Source: Zea mays
Lineage: Eukaryota; Streptophyta; Magnoliopsida; Poales; Poaceae
Assembly: GCF_902167145.1 (NCBI RefSeq)
Contig: NC_050104.1
Location: 7,462,001-7,526,000 of the forward strand
Reading direction: 5' to 3'
Length of the DNA: 64,000 nucleotides
Shown: piece after piece, positions 1 through 10,249 of the stretch
How positions within the stretch are numbered: the stretch's first letter is position 1
Layout: each line of letters begins with the position of its first letter
Translations under genes and position numbers: made by a program
The notes under the pieces: model-generated
Seen by the model: only the letters and a program-made list of their open reading frames with translations
Databases searched by the model: none
Told to the model about the DNA's origin: nothing

Positions 1-2
1 GT

Positions 3-3000
3 CAGGCAGCACCAGCTCAGGTTGGAAACAGAGCATGTTTCCACTGTGGAGAGCAAGGCCACTGGGTGATGCAATGTCCGAAGAAGGCAGCCCAGCAGCA
101 GTCAGGCCCCAATGCCCCAGCAAAGCAGAATGTGCCTCAACCTGGAGCAGGCAATCGCTCTCAGCCGCGCTATAATCATGGAAGGCTGAACCACTTGGAG
201 GCTGAAGCAGTTCAGGAGACCCCCGGCATGATAGTAGGTATGTTCCCAGTCGACTCCCATATTGCAGAAGTGTTATTTGATACTGGAGCAACACATTCTT
301 TCATTACTGCATCATGGGTAGAAGCACATAATCTTCCGATTACTACCATGTCAAACCCCATTCAAATTGACTCAGCCGGTGGTAGAATTCGAGCCGATAG
401 CATTTGTTTGAATATAAGTGTGAAAATAAGGGGGATAGCATTTCCCGCCAACCTTATAGTAATGGGTACTCAGGGAATAGATGTCATCCTAGGGATGAAT
501 TGGCTAGATAAGTATCAGGCAGTTATCAGTTGTGATAAAAGGACCATCAAGTTGGTGTCCCCACTAGGAGAGGAAGTGGTGACCGAGTTAGTCCCGCCTG
601 AGCCAAAGAAAGGAAGTTGTTATCGGATAGCTGTTGATAGCAGTGGAGCAGACCCAATCAAGAGCATCAAGGTAGTGTCTGAGTTCCCGGATGTGTTTCC
701 AAAGGACTTACCGGGTATGCCACCAGAGCGGAAAGTTGAGTTTGCTATAGAGCTTCTTCCTGGAACCGCCCCTATCTTTAAGAGAGCTTACAGAATATCC
801 GGACCAGAGTTGGTTGAACTTAAGAAGCAAATTGATGAGCTGTCAAAGAAAGGTTACATTCGGCCAAGCACCTCGCCTTGGGCCGCCCCTGTCTTGTTCG
901 TGGAAAAGAAGGATGGCACCAAGAGGATGTGCATCGATTATCGAGCTTTGAATGAGGTCACGATCAAGAACAAGTACCCTTTGCCCAGAATAGAAGATCT
1001 GTTCGACCAGTTGAGAGGAGCCAGCGTGTTCTCCAAGATTGATCTGAGGTCAGGTTATCATCAGCTCAGGATCCGACCTTCGGACATTCCGAAGACGGCA
1101 TTCATTTCCAAGTATGGTTTGTATGAGTTCACAGTGATGTCTTTTGGTTTGACCAATGCGCCAGCGTTCTTCATGAACTTGATGAACAGTGTATTCATGG
1201 ATTACCTTGATGAGTTTGTGGTGGTATTCATTGATGACATTCTGGTTTATTCTCAAAGCGAAGAAGAGCACGCAGATCATTTGAGGATGATATTGCAGAG
1301 ATTGTGAGAGCACCAGTTGTATGCAAAGTTGAGCAAGTGTGAGTTCTGGATCAGTGAAGTCCTGTTCTTGGGTCACATAATCAACAAAGAAGGATTGGCT
1401 GTGGATCCGAAGAAAGTGGCAGACATTTTGAACTGGAAAGCGCCAACAGATGCTAGAGGAATCAAGAGTTTCATTGGAATGGCCGGATACTATCGGCGAT
1501 TCATTGAAGGGTTTTCGAAGATTGCGAAACCAATGACAGCGTTGCTAGGCAACAAGGTTGAGTTCAAGTGGACCCAGAAATGTCAAGAGGCTTTTGAAGC
1601 GCTGAAAGAGAAGTTGACTACAGCGCCTGTCCTAGTCTTGTCTGATGTGCACAAGCCCTTTTCGGTGTATTGCGATGCTTGTTACACAGGTTTGGGATGT
1701 GTGTTGATGCAAGAGGGAAGAGTTGTGGCTTACTCGTCCCGACAGTTGAAGGTTCATGAGAAGAATTACCCAATCCATGATCTAGAGTTGGCAGCTGTGG
1801 TTCACGCACTGAAGACATGGAGACACTATCTGTATGGACAGAAATGTGATGTTTACACAGACCACAAGAGTCTGAAATACATATTCACTCAGTCAGAGTT
1901 GAACATGAGGCAGCGAAGATGGTTAGAGTTGATCAAAGACTATGAGTTGGAGATCCATTACCATCCAGGCAAAGCAAACATAGTGGCAGATGCTTTGAGC
2001 AGAAAGAGTCAAGTCAATCTGATGGTTGCTCGTCCGATGCCTTATGAGTTGGCCAAGGAGTTCGACGGGTTGAGTCTCTGATTTCTGAATAATTCGCGAG
2101 GAGTCACAGTTGAGTTGGAACCTACCTTGGAGCGCGAAATCGAAGAAGCGCAGAAGAATGATGAGAAAATCAGTGAGATCCGGCGACTGATTCTAGAAGG
2201 CAAAGGCAAAGATTTTCGAGAAGATGCAGAAGGCGTGATATGGTTCAAAGACCGCTTGTGTGTTCCCAATGTCCAGTCCATTCGGGAGTTGATTCTCAAG
2301 GAAGCTCATGAGACAGCTTATTCGATTCACCCTGGCAGTGAGAAGATGTATCAGGATCTGAAGAAGAAATTCTGGTGGTACGGAATGAAGAGGGAAATCG
2401 CAGAGCATGTGGCTATGTGCGATAGTTGCCGAAGAATTAAGGCAGAGCACCAGAGACCTGCTGGATTGTTGCAACCGTTGCAGATCCCTCAGTGGAAATG
2501 GGATGAAATCGGTATGGATTTCATAGTCGGATTGCCTCGCACTCGAGCCGGCTACGATTCCATCTGGGTAGTAGTGGACCGTTTGACCAAGTCAGCCCAC
2601 TTCATACCTGTCAAGACCAACTATAGCAGTGCCGTATTGGCAGAATTGTATATGTCTCGGATCGTTTGTCTTCATGGTGTGCCAAAGAAGATAGTGTCAG
2701 ACAGAGGAACGCAGTTCACCTCTCATTTCTGGCAGCAGTTGCATGAAGCTTTGGGCACGCATCTGAATTTCAGTTCAGCTTATCATCCGCAGACAGATGG
2801 CCAGACCGAAAGGACCAATCAAATTCTTGAAGATATGTTGAGAGCCTGTGCATTGCAAGATCAGTCCGGATGGGATAAGAGATTGCCTTATGCAGAGTTT
2901 TCCTATAACAACAGCTACCAGGCCAGTTTGAAGATGTCACCATTTCAGGCGCTCTATGGAAGGAGTTGTAGAACTCCGTTGCAATGGGATCAGCCTGGAG

Positions 3001-3563
3001 AGAAGCAAGTGTTTGGGCCAGACATTTTGCTTGAAGCCGAAGAGAACATCAAGATGGTCCGAGAGAATCTGAAGATAGCACAATCGAGGCAGCGAAGCTA
3101 TGCAGACACAAGAAGAAGAGAGCTGAGTTTCGAAGTCGGAGACTTTGTCTATCTGAAAGTGTCACCGATCAGAGGAGTCAGAAGATTCGGAGTGAAAGGC
3201 AAGCTAGCACCCCGCTACATTGGTCCGTATCAGATTCTTGCAAGACGTGGAGAAGTGGCCTATCAGCTCAGTTTGCCCGAGAATTTGTCAGCTGTGCATG
3301 ATGTCTTTCATGTGTCTCAGTTGAAGAAGTGCTTGCGTGTGCCAGAAGAGCAGTTGCCAGTGGAAGGTCTTGAAGTCCAGGAGGACTTGACCTACGTTGA
3401 GAAGCCAGTGCAAATCCTTGAGGTTGCAGACCGAGTCACCCGAAGGAAGACCATCAGAATGTGCAAAGTCAGATGGGATCACCACTCTGAGGAGGAAGCA
3501 ACCTGGGAGCGTGAAGATGATCTGATGGCTAAGTACCCTGAGCTCTTTGCTAGCCAACCCTGA
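3..3563 (+). pseudogene. gag-pol polyprotein of chromovirus, partial, two nonsense codons
   Basis: One reading frame runs from the window edge to 3563. A gag zinc knuckle C-X2-C-X4-H-X4-C lies at 36-77. The protease DTGA motif is near 279. RT shows the [11 protein letters not shown] region and a FIDD catalytic box near 1229-1240. RNase H begins near 1665 ([10 protein letters not shown]). Integrase has an H2C2 zinc finger near 2320-2430 and catalytic residues in GMDFIVG (about 2513), SDRGTQF (about 2697) and GQTERTN (about 2805). A chromodomain lies at about 3390-3545 (VRWDHHSEEEATWERE). The frame is broken only by TGA at 1305-1307 and at 2079-2081. Both positions carry arginine in the family, so CGA-to-TGA is the likely change. 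This copy cannot make a full polyprotein. Confidence 0.9.
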
Positions 3564-3585
3564 ATCTCGAGGGCGAGATTCTTTT

Positions 3586-3597
3586 AAGGGGGATAGG
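3586..3597 (+). other. polypurine tract for plus-strand priming
   Basis: Purine run aagggggatagg, two bases before the LTR start TGTAACGCC at 3600. Its position directly 5' of a 3' LTR identifies it. Confidence 0.8.
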
Positions 3598-3894
3598 TTT
3601 GTAACGCCCTGAATTTGGGGGTAGAATTTTTTCTTCTTTTCTCTCACCAAATTCGGGCGTTACTCTCTTTTCTCTTTCCCCCGTTTGCTCTTTCTTCCCA
3701 ACTTCAAACCAGTATAGTGACGGGTGTCCGTGTCATGTATAAACCAAAACCTAAGTCTCATGGGTGTTGCATCATGCCGAAGCGCATTTCTTTGTCTGAT
3801 GTTGAATGTTCGTCTCGCTCCGTTCCGGATTTCGGTTCGCGATTTAATTCCGTTTAGTGGTCGCGCTCGTCGTGGGTTTTTGATCCGCAAAGTG

Positions 3895-4800
3895 GCCCGG
3901 CCCAACCTAGCCCAGCCCAACCGGCCCGGCTCGCCCCGGCCTGCGCGCCCCTGGCGCCCAAAACCCCCCATGCGCCCCCTCCCCTCTCTCTCTCTCATTT
4001 GGATCTCCCGCGCAACAACCTCTCCTCTCCCTCTTCCACCTCTCTCTCCCCGTGGTGCCCTAGGGTTTGGAGACGGCGATCACCGGATTTTGGACCCCGA
4101 GGTGAGCTCCCCTCCCCTCCCCTTCTCTCTCTCTCTCCCTCTCCCTCCTCTTCTCCCCCGCGCGCGCGCCCTCCCTCTTCCCCCTGCCCGCGCCCGACCC
4201 CGTCCCTGCCCGGCGCGGCGGCGCCCCTGCTCGCCCGCCCGGCCTCCCTCCCGCGGCGGCGCTCGGCTCCCCGTCCCCGGCCTCTCCCCCGCCCGCTCGG
4301 CCCCTCCCCTGCCCGGCGCGGCGGCTCCCGCCCCCGCCCCTCTCCGCGGCGGCCCCGCTCGCTCGGCCCCTCCCCTGCCCGGCGCGGCGATCCCGCCCCC
4401 GCCCCCGCCCCTCCCCGTGGCGGCCCCGCCCGTCTCCGCCCCTGCCCGGCACGGCGACCCCGTCCCCGTCCCCGCCCCCGGCCCCGGCGGCGCTCGGCCC
4501 GCCCGCTCAGCCCGCCCGCTCGGCCCCTCCCCGCGGCGGCGCTCGGCGTCCGCCCCCGGCTCGCCTGCCCGCCCCCGCTCCTCCCCTGCTCGCGCGCAGC
4601 GCGGCCCCGGCGCACCCCCGGCGTGGCCCGGCGCGGCCCCGGTGGCCCCTGCTCGCCGGCGCGACCCCGGCGCGTCCCCGGCGCGGCCCCGGCCGGCTCG
4701 GCCGCCCCTGGCCGGTTCAACCGCCCCCCTGGCCGGTTCAACCGCCCTGGCCCCAGCTCGGCCGCCCGTTCCCCCGTCCCGGCCTCGCCCAAACGTATCT
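3895..4800. other. GC-rich domain of the LTR
   Basis: About 900 bp dominated by C and CG, with recurring CCCTCCCCTGCCCGGCGCGG blocks (near 4307 and 4367). It stays open in several frames on both strands because stop codons are rare at this composition; the translations are only Pro, Ala, Arg and Gly and I do not regard them as genes. A CT-rich tract and CTAGGGTTT at 4060-4068 resemble plant promoter or 5' UTR sequence, and a consensus splice donor follows at 4102. Confidence 0.6.
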
Positions 4801-6577
4801 TCGCTCGCCCGCGCTCGCGGTGATTATTCGTTAATTAGCGTGTTGCGTCGCGCGCTTCGCCGTGCGACGGATTTGTCTAAATTCATATTCTATCTCATGT
4901 TGCGTCGTGCGCTTCGTCGCGCGACGATCCATTTTTGTTTCAGGTTGTTTAAGGTGTAACGCCGCGTGTGTATTCACGCGACGTTCCACTGTGGACTCAG
5001 TTTAGTCGACGTGTGCCGTCGTGCGCTTTGTCGCGCGACGCTTAACGTCTCCTCTTAACTAAGGCAAAGTGTCTCGTTGCGTGCTCGGTCGCGCGACGAA
5101 TCGTTAATTTCTTAATTTGTTCTAGAGAGCTTTGTCGCGCGTCTCGCCGCGCGACCATCCTTTTATGTATCTCCACCTGCTTATAATAATTAGACATGAA
5201 ACATGACTTTACTTTACGCTAAACATAGTGTCTATATTGAACTTCCTTCCATTAAGCGAGTGGCTAATTTATAATCATGTAACGTTATCGTTTCTCGACT
5301 GTCTTTTCCTCTTTCTCTCTTAACCGTACTCGCGAGCCTGCGTAGAACGTCTGTTTACTTATTGCATTCTATTGTATGGTGTACTGTTCTTTGGTATTAA
5401 AATATGTGGATGTATGTATGTTTGCGCTCGCATAGAGAACGATCCGGTTGAAGAGCCCAAGGAACTCGCAGGAGAAGCCCCTGAGCAGCAGTCGGTTGGT
5501 GGAGGCAAGTGTCCCTTGACCTATCTATGTCCTACTCATTATTTAATTCACCTCCCGCTTTACACATTTATGCCTAAGGATTGACTAGCTTTTGTTATCC
5601 ATGTCCTTGTTTACCTATTTGGGTTGGATTATTACTGTTTAGCTTTATGCTATTGCTCAAACTCTAATCAATGAACATGATGAGATTATCTATGATACGC
5701 TGTTTTCCCTTCTTTTATTATGATGTATACTTGTGGTCATCAAGGGGGCTCGAGCGGTTTCTCGAGTGCCTCTCCGTAAGGACCTGTTCTATGGATGACC
5801 GCCCGGGAAAACAGTGCAACCATGAGGGTGGAATGGGGTGCCCTTAGCTGAATAATTAGAGGATCCGGGGTGTAGTTCACTTAGCCGTCGTGCCGTCAAT
5901 GGGGCTCGGTGTATGCGGCTCGCTCTGCCAAGTTTGGGTTCGCCCCTTGGGGAGGAGTGCGATGCATTTAGGAAACCTAACGGGTGGCTACAGTCCCGGG
6001 GAATCTTTGTAAAGGCTACGTAGTGATGCCCTGCTGGGTCACCTTGGTAGTGATCAATGGAGAGTCATGATCTCCGGGCAGAATGGGAATCACAGCTTGT
6101 GGGTAAAGTGCACAACCTCTGCAGAGTGTTTGAAAAACTGATATATCAGCCGTGCTCGCGGTTATGAGCGGCCAAGGGAGCTCCAATGATTAGTGGTACT
6201 TGATCAGAGATACTTTGGTACAGGTGGTTATGAGATCGATGGTTTTGGTTATGACTATGGTGCTGGTAAGTGGTATTCTTTCCGTTTGGAAAGGGTACAT
6301 CGGGTTAATAACTTGGGCTAATGCTAAAACTTGGTTTTCTACTAGTAAGTAATAATCTGACCAACTAAAAGCAACTGCTTGACTTATCCCCACATAAAGC
6401 TAGTCCACTACAGCCAAACAGGATACTTGCTGAGTATGTTGATGTGTACTCACCCTTGCTCTACACACCAAACCCCCCCCCCCATCCCCAGGTTGTCAGC
6501 ATTGCAACCACTGCTCAGGCGAAGATGAAGCTGTGGAAGGAGACTTCCAGGAGTTCCAAGACTACGACGAGTTCTAG
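3970..6577 (+). CDS. putative spliced small gene inside the LTR (three exons, 94 residues predicted)
   Basis: Proposed exons: 3970-4101 (ATG at 3970, exon ends CCCGAG before donor GTGAGC), 5438-5504 (after an AG at 5436-5437, ending before a GC-type donor GCAAGT), and 6492-6577 (after a poly-C tract and CCCCAG, ending TAG). Phases join in one frame: 132+67+86 nt, 95 codons with stop. Exon 2 is acidic (starts NDPVEEPKE). Exon 3 begins with a Cys/His cluster, C-x-H-C-x-x-C, and ends EFQDYDEF. The minus-strand LTR keeps the same final exon in frame (63072-63130) despite a 27-nt length difference. I do not recognise the product. The model is inferred; an alternative acceptor at 5434-5435 would put the ATG frame into a different downstream frame. 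Transcript data are needed. Confidence 0.4.
4844..5156. repeat. dispersed hairpin repeats around GTCGCGCG
   Basis: Five related blocks of about 26 bp near 4844, 4901, 5015, 5074 and 5128 follow a pattern GTCGYGCGCTTYGYCGYGCGAC. The two arms of each can pair to form a stem. A weaker relative lies at 4961-4983. Spacing is 55-115 bp. They lie in the inferred first intron of the LTR transcript. Function unknown. Confidence 0.6.
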
Positions 6578-6833
6578 GTGTGGGTTAGCGGCAACCCCCA
6601 GTCGGCTGCCTGTGAAGGCCGCGTTTATCTACGTTTCTTTTCCGCACTTTGATTTATTGTAAGAACTATATGGACGTCTCAGACGTATGATGTAATCGAC
6701 TATTTCCCTTATTAATACTATTTTGAGCACTGTGTGATGATGTCCATATTATGTAACTGCTGTGTACGTGAATAATTGATCCTGGCACGTACATGGTTCG
6801 CATTCGGTTTGCCTTCTAAAACCGGGTGTGACA

Positions 6834-7644
6834 GTACTTGAATGAGATCTTTTGGTTGCGATCATTATGTATGTTCAAAGTAATAGATGGACTCCATCTT
6901 GGTTATTTTAGTGTTCGCTAGCAGCCTTAATACCTAATTAAATCAGGTTCATATTCGCTTTCCAGTTTATCATGCTCATACAAAATTAGCAACCACCTTT
7001 TGGAATGCAATAATACTTTGAACTAATTGAAAGACATCCTGGTTTTGTTGTGTTGACTGAGTGTTTTCTGGCTAAAGCTGAACACAAACTCACCATATAA
7101 GCATTTCTTTCTTTATTGATTATCTTCAAAAAAACAGAGCTCAGTTCCAATTGTTTAAAGTTGCACATGACCTGACATCCGCTGTCCAAATGTAATTAAT
7201 TGTTTGTTCTTACTTTGGCTATATTGGTAAGCTTGCATGTGAATTGAAAGCTTGCTCCAATACTGTAATTGGTAATGAAGAAATGTTTAACATTTCAGGT
7301 GATAAATACATGTGTGAGCTAAATCTATTGATCTGCTTGTTTATGTAACGGTACTTCAAAACTGTATCACCGGTTATGTCTTGGCATGCTTCTTTACGGA
7401 TCTGTTATCCATGCATGGCAGATAATAGTTGGCATTTTAGCAGCACAACAATATTTCTAACTATTAAGTGTTAATTATCTAATGTTATTTCTAACTATTA
7501 AGTGTTAATTATATAATGTATTTAATGAAGTAACACAGTTAGACTTGCCTAAAGAGGCCAGTGAAGCTTCACTGGCTGCATAGAGAAGTACTTTTTTATT
7601 ATCATGTAAATGCATGGTTCTTTGGAACCATTTGGCCTATCTGA
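6834..7644. other. AT-rich spacer without recognisable genes
   Basis: Sequence between the LTR end and the proposed Helitron start. I see no convincing coding region. It contains one short tandem duplication at 7453-7520. Confidence 0.5.
7453..7520. repeat. 34-bp tandem duplication
   Basis: Two copies of a unit starting atttctaactattaag at 7453 and 7487, differing by a single base near the end. Confidence 0.7.
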
Positions 7645-7664
7645 TTAATTATTACTATAACCGG

Positions 7665-8060
7665 GAATGGGAGCCCAAGGCTATAACCCGGACTCCTCGC
7701 CCTCGTACCTCGTTGCTGGCGAAGAGCGTCATCGATGGCGAGTGGAGGTTCACTACACAGTAAGCTCCCTCACTCGTTTCTTCCCCTCCCCCAAACTCTA
7801 GAGATTCCATCCGTGATCGAGGCCGGTTCTCTGTCCAAGGAGGCCCGCCGGATCTTGGAGCATCATGCACGGTCTTGGCGCGTCTACGCAACTGTATCCT
7901 AAGGGCGTCGAAGAGGAGAGACGGTACGCCGGTGGCGACAAGGTACGGTAGATTTGAACTAGAGTGTGGAGGTATCGTCGGCCAGTGCCATCAGCGATGG
8001 GTGGAGGTTTCCGTCGAGTCGAGGAAGAAGGAGCGCTTCGTGTAAAGGTAGCACTGCTTG
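7665..8060. other. GC-rich, possibly exon-derived segment, not identified
   Basis: GC-rich sequence just inside the proposed Helitron 5' end, unlike the AT-rich neighbourhood and similar in composition to cereal first exons. Short open stretches exist on both strands (for example 7655-7891 minus), but none matches a protein I recognise. It may be another captured gene piece. Confidence 0.3.
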
Positions 8061-8301
8061 CTCACGTTAATCTTCCCTATGCCTACATCTATGTTTTGGT
8101 TTTGCTGACCTGCATTAATACAGCCACTTGTTTTGGTCCTCGGTATGTTTTCTATGTTTTGGTTTTTCTAATCTGCATTGGAAGGCATGCCTTCGGTCAT
8201 CAATAAGACGATGCTAATACCTGCCAGGTTCAACATAATGAAAACACTGAGAGAAAACATTATGGAAGGTTCGAGCGAACAACAAAAAGATGGAAATTCA
8301 C

Positions 8302-8579
8302 CATATTCCAGCAGCCTCAAATTTGGACTTCCAGTCAGCTTCATAGTCCTCCTGGAAAATGTCCTTAAACCTGCAAAGTCACATAATATCAAAACGGAAA
8401 TACACACACATACATATAGGACCAATTGTCTATATACAAGCAAAAGGTAATAAGAGCATATAAAGATGTAAGCACCTGCCATCATATTTTTTCAGGATCG
8501 TGTTTTTGGTGCTAAGGTAGAACATCCATTTCTTCTCATAAGCAGTTGTCATAGAAGCCTCGGCAAAAGCTCGGATTGA
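8302..8579 (-). pseudogene. NADP-dependent isocitrate dehydrogenase, two captured exons
   Basis: On the minus strand, 8579-8476 encodes [17 protein letters not shown], continues to NTILKKYDG and ends at a GT donor. After an intron with an AG acceptor, 8370 to about 8302 encodes RFKDIFQEDYEADWKSKFE and AAGIW. Both are hallmark stretches of plant NADP-IDH, the enzyme that oxidises isocitrate to 2-oxoglutarate. Introns are preserved, so the capture was of genomic DNA, not a cDNA. The fragment covers only a small middle part of a ~415-residue enzyme and lacks a start and most catalytic residues, so it is not a functional gene. Its orientation is opposite to the CDC48 and USP fragments. Confidence 0.85.
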
Positions 8580-8698
8580 CTACCATAGCAATTAAAAAGA
8601 TGTTCAGCTAAGGGTCCGTTTTCCTGGGCTGGTCTTGGCCTGGATCTTGTGCTTTCCAACTGAATCTACACTTCTTAATTTCTAAGAAAAAGATGTCT

Positions 8699-9189
<491 letters not shown>

Positions 9190-9957
9190 TAACACATGTC
9201 ACTGAACTGCGCTCTTACATTTTTATTCCATCGTTGTGCAATTGTTTGGTAAGCTGCGTAACCATTTAATTATATGCATATATTTTCTATCTAAAAATAA
9301 ATTATGCATTTATTTGGTTAGCTGACACCATCAGCTTTGCATTTTTCATTAGTAGGTTCTGTTGAATGTATTCAAAGAATAGCTTGTAGTAATATAGGGT
9401 CTTGGTTTTGGTAAGCATTGTCGATGCTCTGGTAGAATATATCTTGAGTTACAAATGCGAGCTTCAGTTTTCACGCAACTTCATGAAAGCTTAGCTTTAT
9501 AGCGCAGTTCAGTGTTAATTATTTAATTTTGTAGGTAATAAAAATGCATTTCTTATCCTTTATGGTAGACATTTCTGTCCTTTGCTACTGTCTAACTGAA
9601 TAGCTGAAATACAATGTTTTCATTGGTCGATTAATATTCTATCCACTTGAATCACAATCACTCTCATAAAGAAAATTTCTTTTCCGTAATTGAAGTTAAT
9701 GAACAATACAACCAGGGAATTGTTTTGCATCCATTGCATGTCATTTTTAGGTACCAAAGTAAACAAGCTCTGGACAGATTCGCTTTCAGTTTCAGTGATC
9801 CTGTTTGCAACATCCAAGCATCCTGTAATCACCTGTATAGCAGTTACACCTGTTCATGTACATGCTTTTAATAATAAATCAACAACCGACATGATAGCTT
9901 TATTGTAGATGTTGTTTGTTTATTGTTATTATCTTATCGAAAGTGCTGTCAAGGAAG

Positions 9958-10247
9958 ATGACGATGGTGGTAGGGATCGACGATAGCGAGCACAACTTCT
10001 ACACGCTGAAGTGGGCGCACTGCAGCACTTCTTCCCGCCGACCAAGCTGCAACACTACTGCCTTGTTGTCGTCACCGCCAAGCCCTCTGTCGCCTCCATT
10101 GTTCGCCCTGTCAGCCCAGGTATGTGAATCTCCAATCCATGTGAGGATTCTGAGCTAGACTAGATGTAGCTTCTGACCTATATGATTAGTTATATATGTA
10201 TTGTAATTGATCAGTGCAGGCACCGTGGATGTGCTGTCGTATGTGGG
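9958..10247 (+). pseudogene. universal stress protein (UspA-like) N-terminal fragment
   Basis: The ATG at 9958 begins MTMVVGIDDSEHNFYTLKWA, the nucleotide-binding start of plant USP family proteins. Two extra bases near 10018 shift the frame; reading past them gives a typical QHFFPPTKLQHYCLVVVTAK continuation. The exon stops at a GT donor after 10119. A second exon starts at 10220 after TGCAG and reads TVDVLSYVG before similarity ends. The rest of the ~170-residue protein is missing. Third captured fragment in this Helitron, broken by frameshift and truncation. Confidence 0.75.
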
Positions 10248-10249
10248 GA

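Larger units (their letters stand above)
1..6833 (+). mobile_element. Tekay-type (Prem1-like) Ty3/gypsy chromovirus, 3' part
   Basis: The window opens inside the element. In order it shows the end of gag, protease, reverse transcriptase, RNase H, integrase and a chromodomain, then a polypurine tract and a 3.2-kb LTR that starts TGTAACGCC and ends GGTGTGACA. The PR-RT-RH-IN order plus a C-terminal chromodomain defines a chromovirus. LTR length and sequence suggest the maize Prem1/Tekay group, but that name is from memory. The 5' LTR lies outside the window, so neither target duplication nor age can be read. A second LTR of this family lies in minus orientation at 53661 to about 63735. Confidence 0.85.
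3600..6833 (+). repeat. 3' LTR of the Tekay-type element, 3234 bp
   Basis: Starts TGTAACGCC after the polypurine tract and ends GGTGTGACA. The last ~940 bp align in reverse complement with 53661-53709 plus 62861 to about 63735, which confirms the family and the 3' boundary. The LTR is compositionally patchy: a GC-rich domain (about 3895-4800), a zone of hairpin-forming GTCGCGCG repeats (4844-5156), an AT-rich middle and a poly-C run at 6471-6487. It carries plant-like splice signals and small open exons, described separately. Confidence 0.85.

Noticed and set aside
3724..4959. Long open frames on both strands in the GC-rich LTR domain (up to 411 codons)
   Set aside because: Low-complexity Pro/Ala/Arg/Gly translations in at least three overlapping frames; open only because GC-rich DNA lacks stops. 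Only the first 132 nt from 3970 were kept, on splice evidence.
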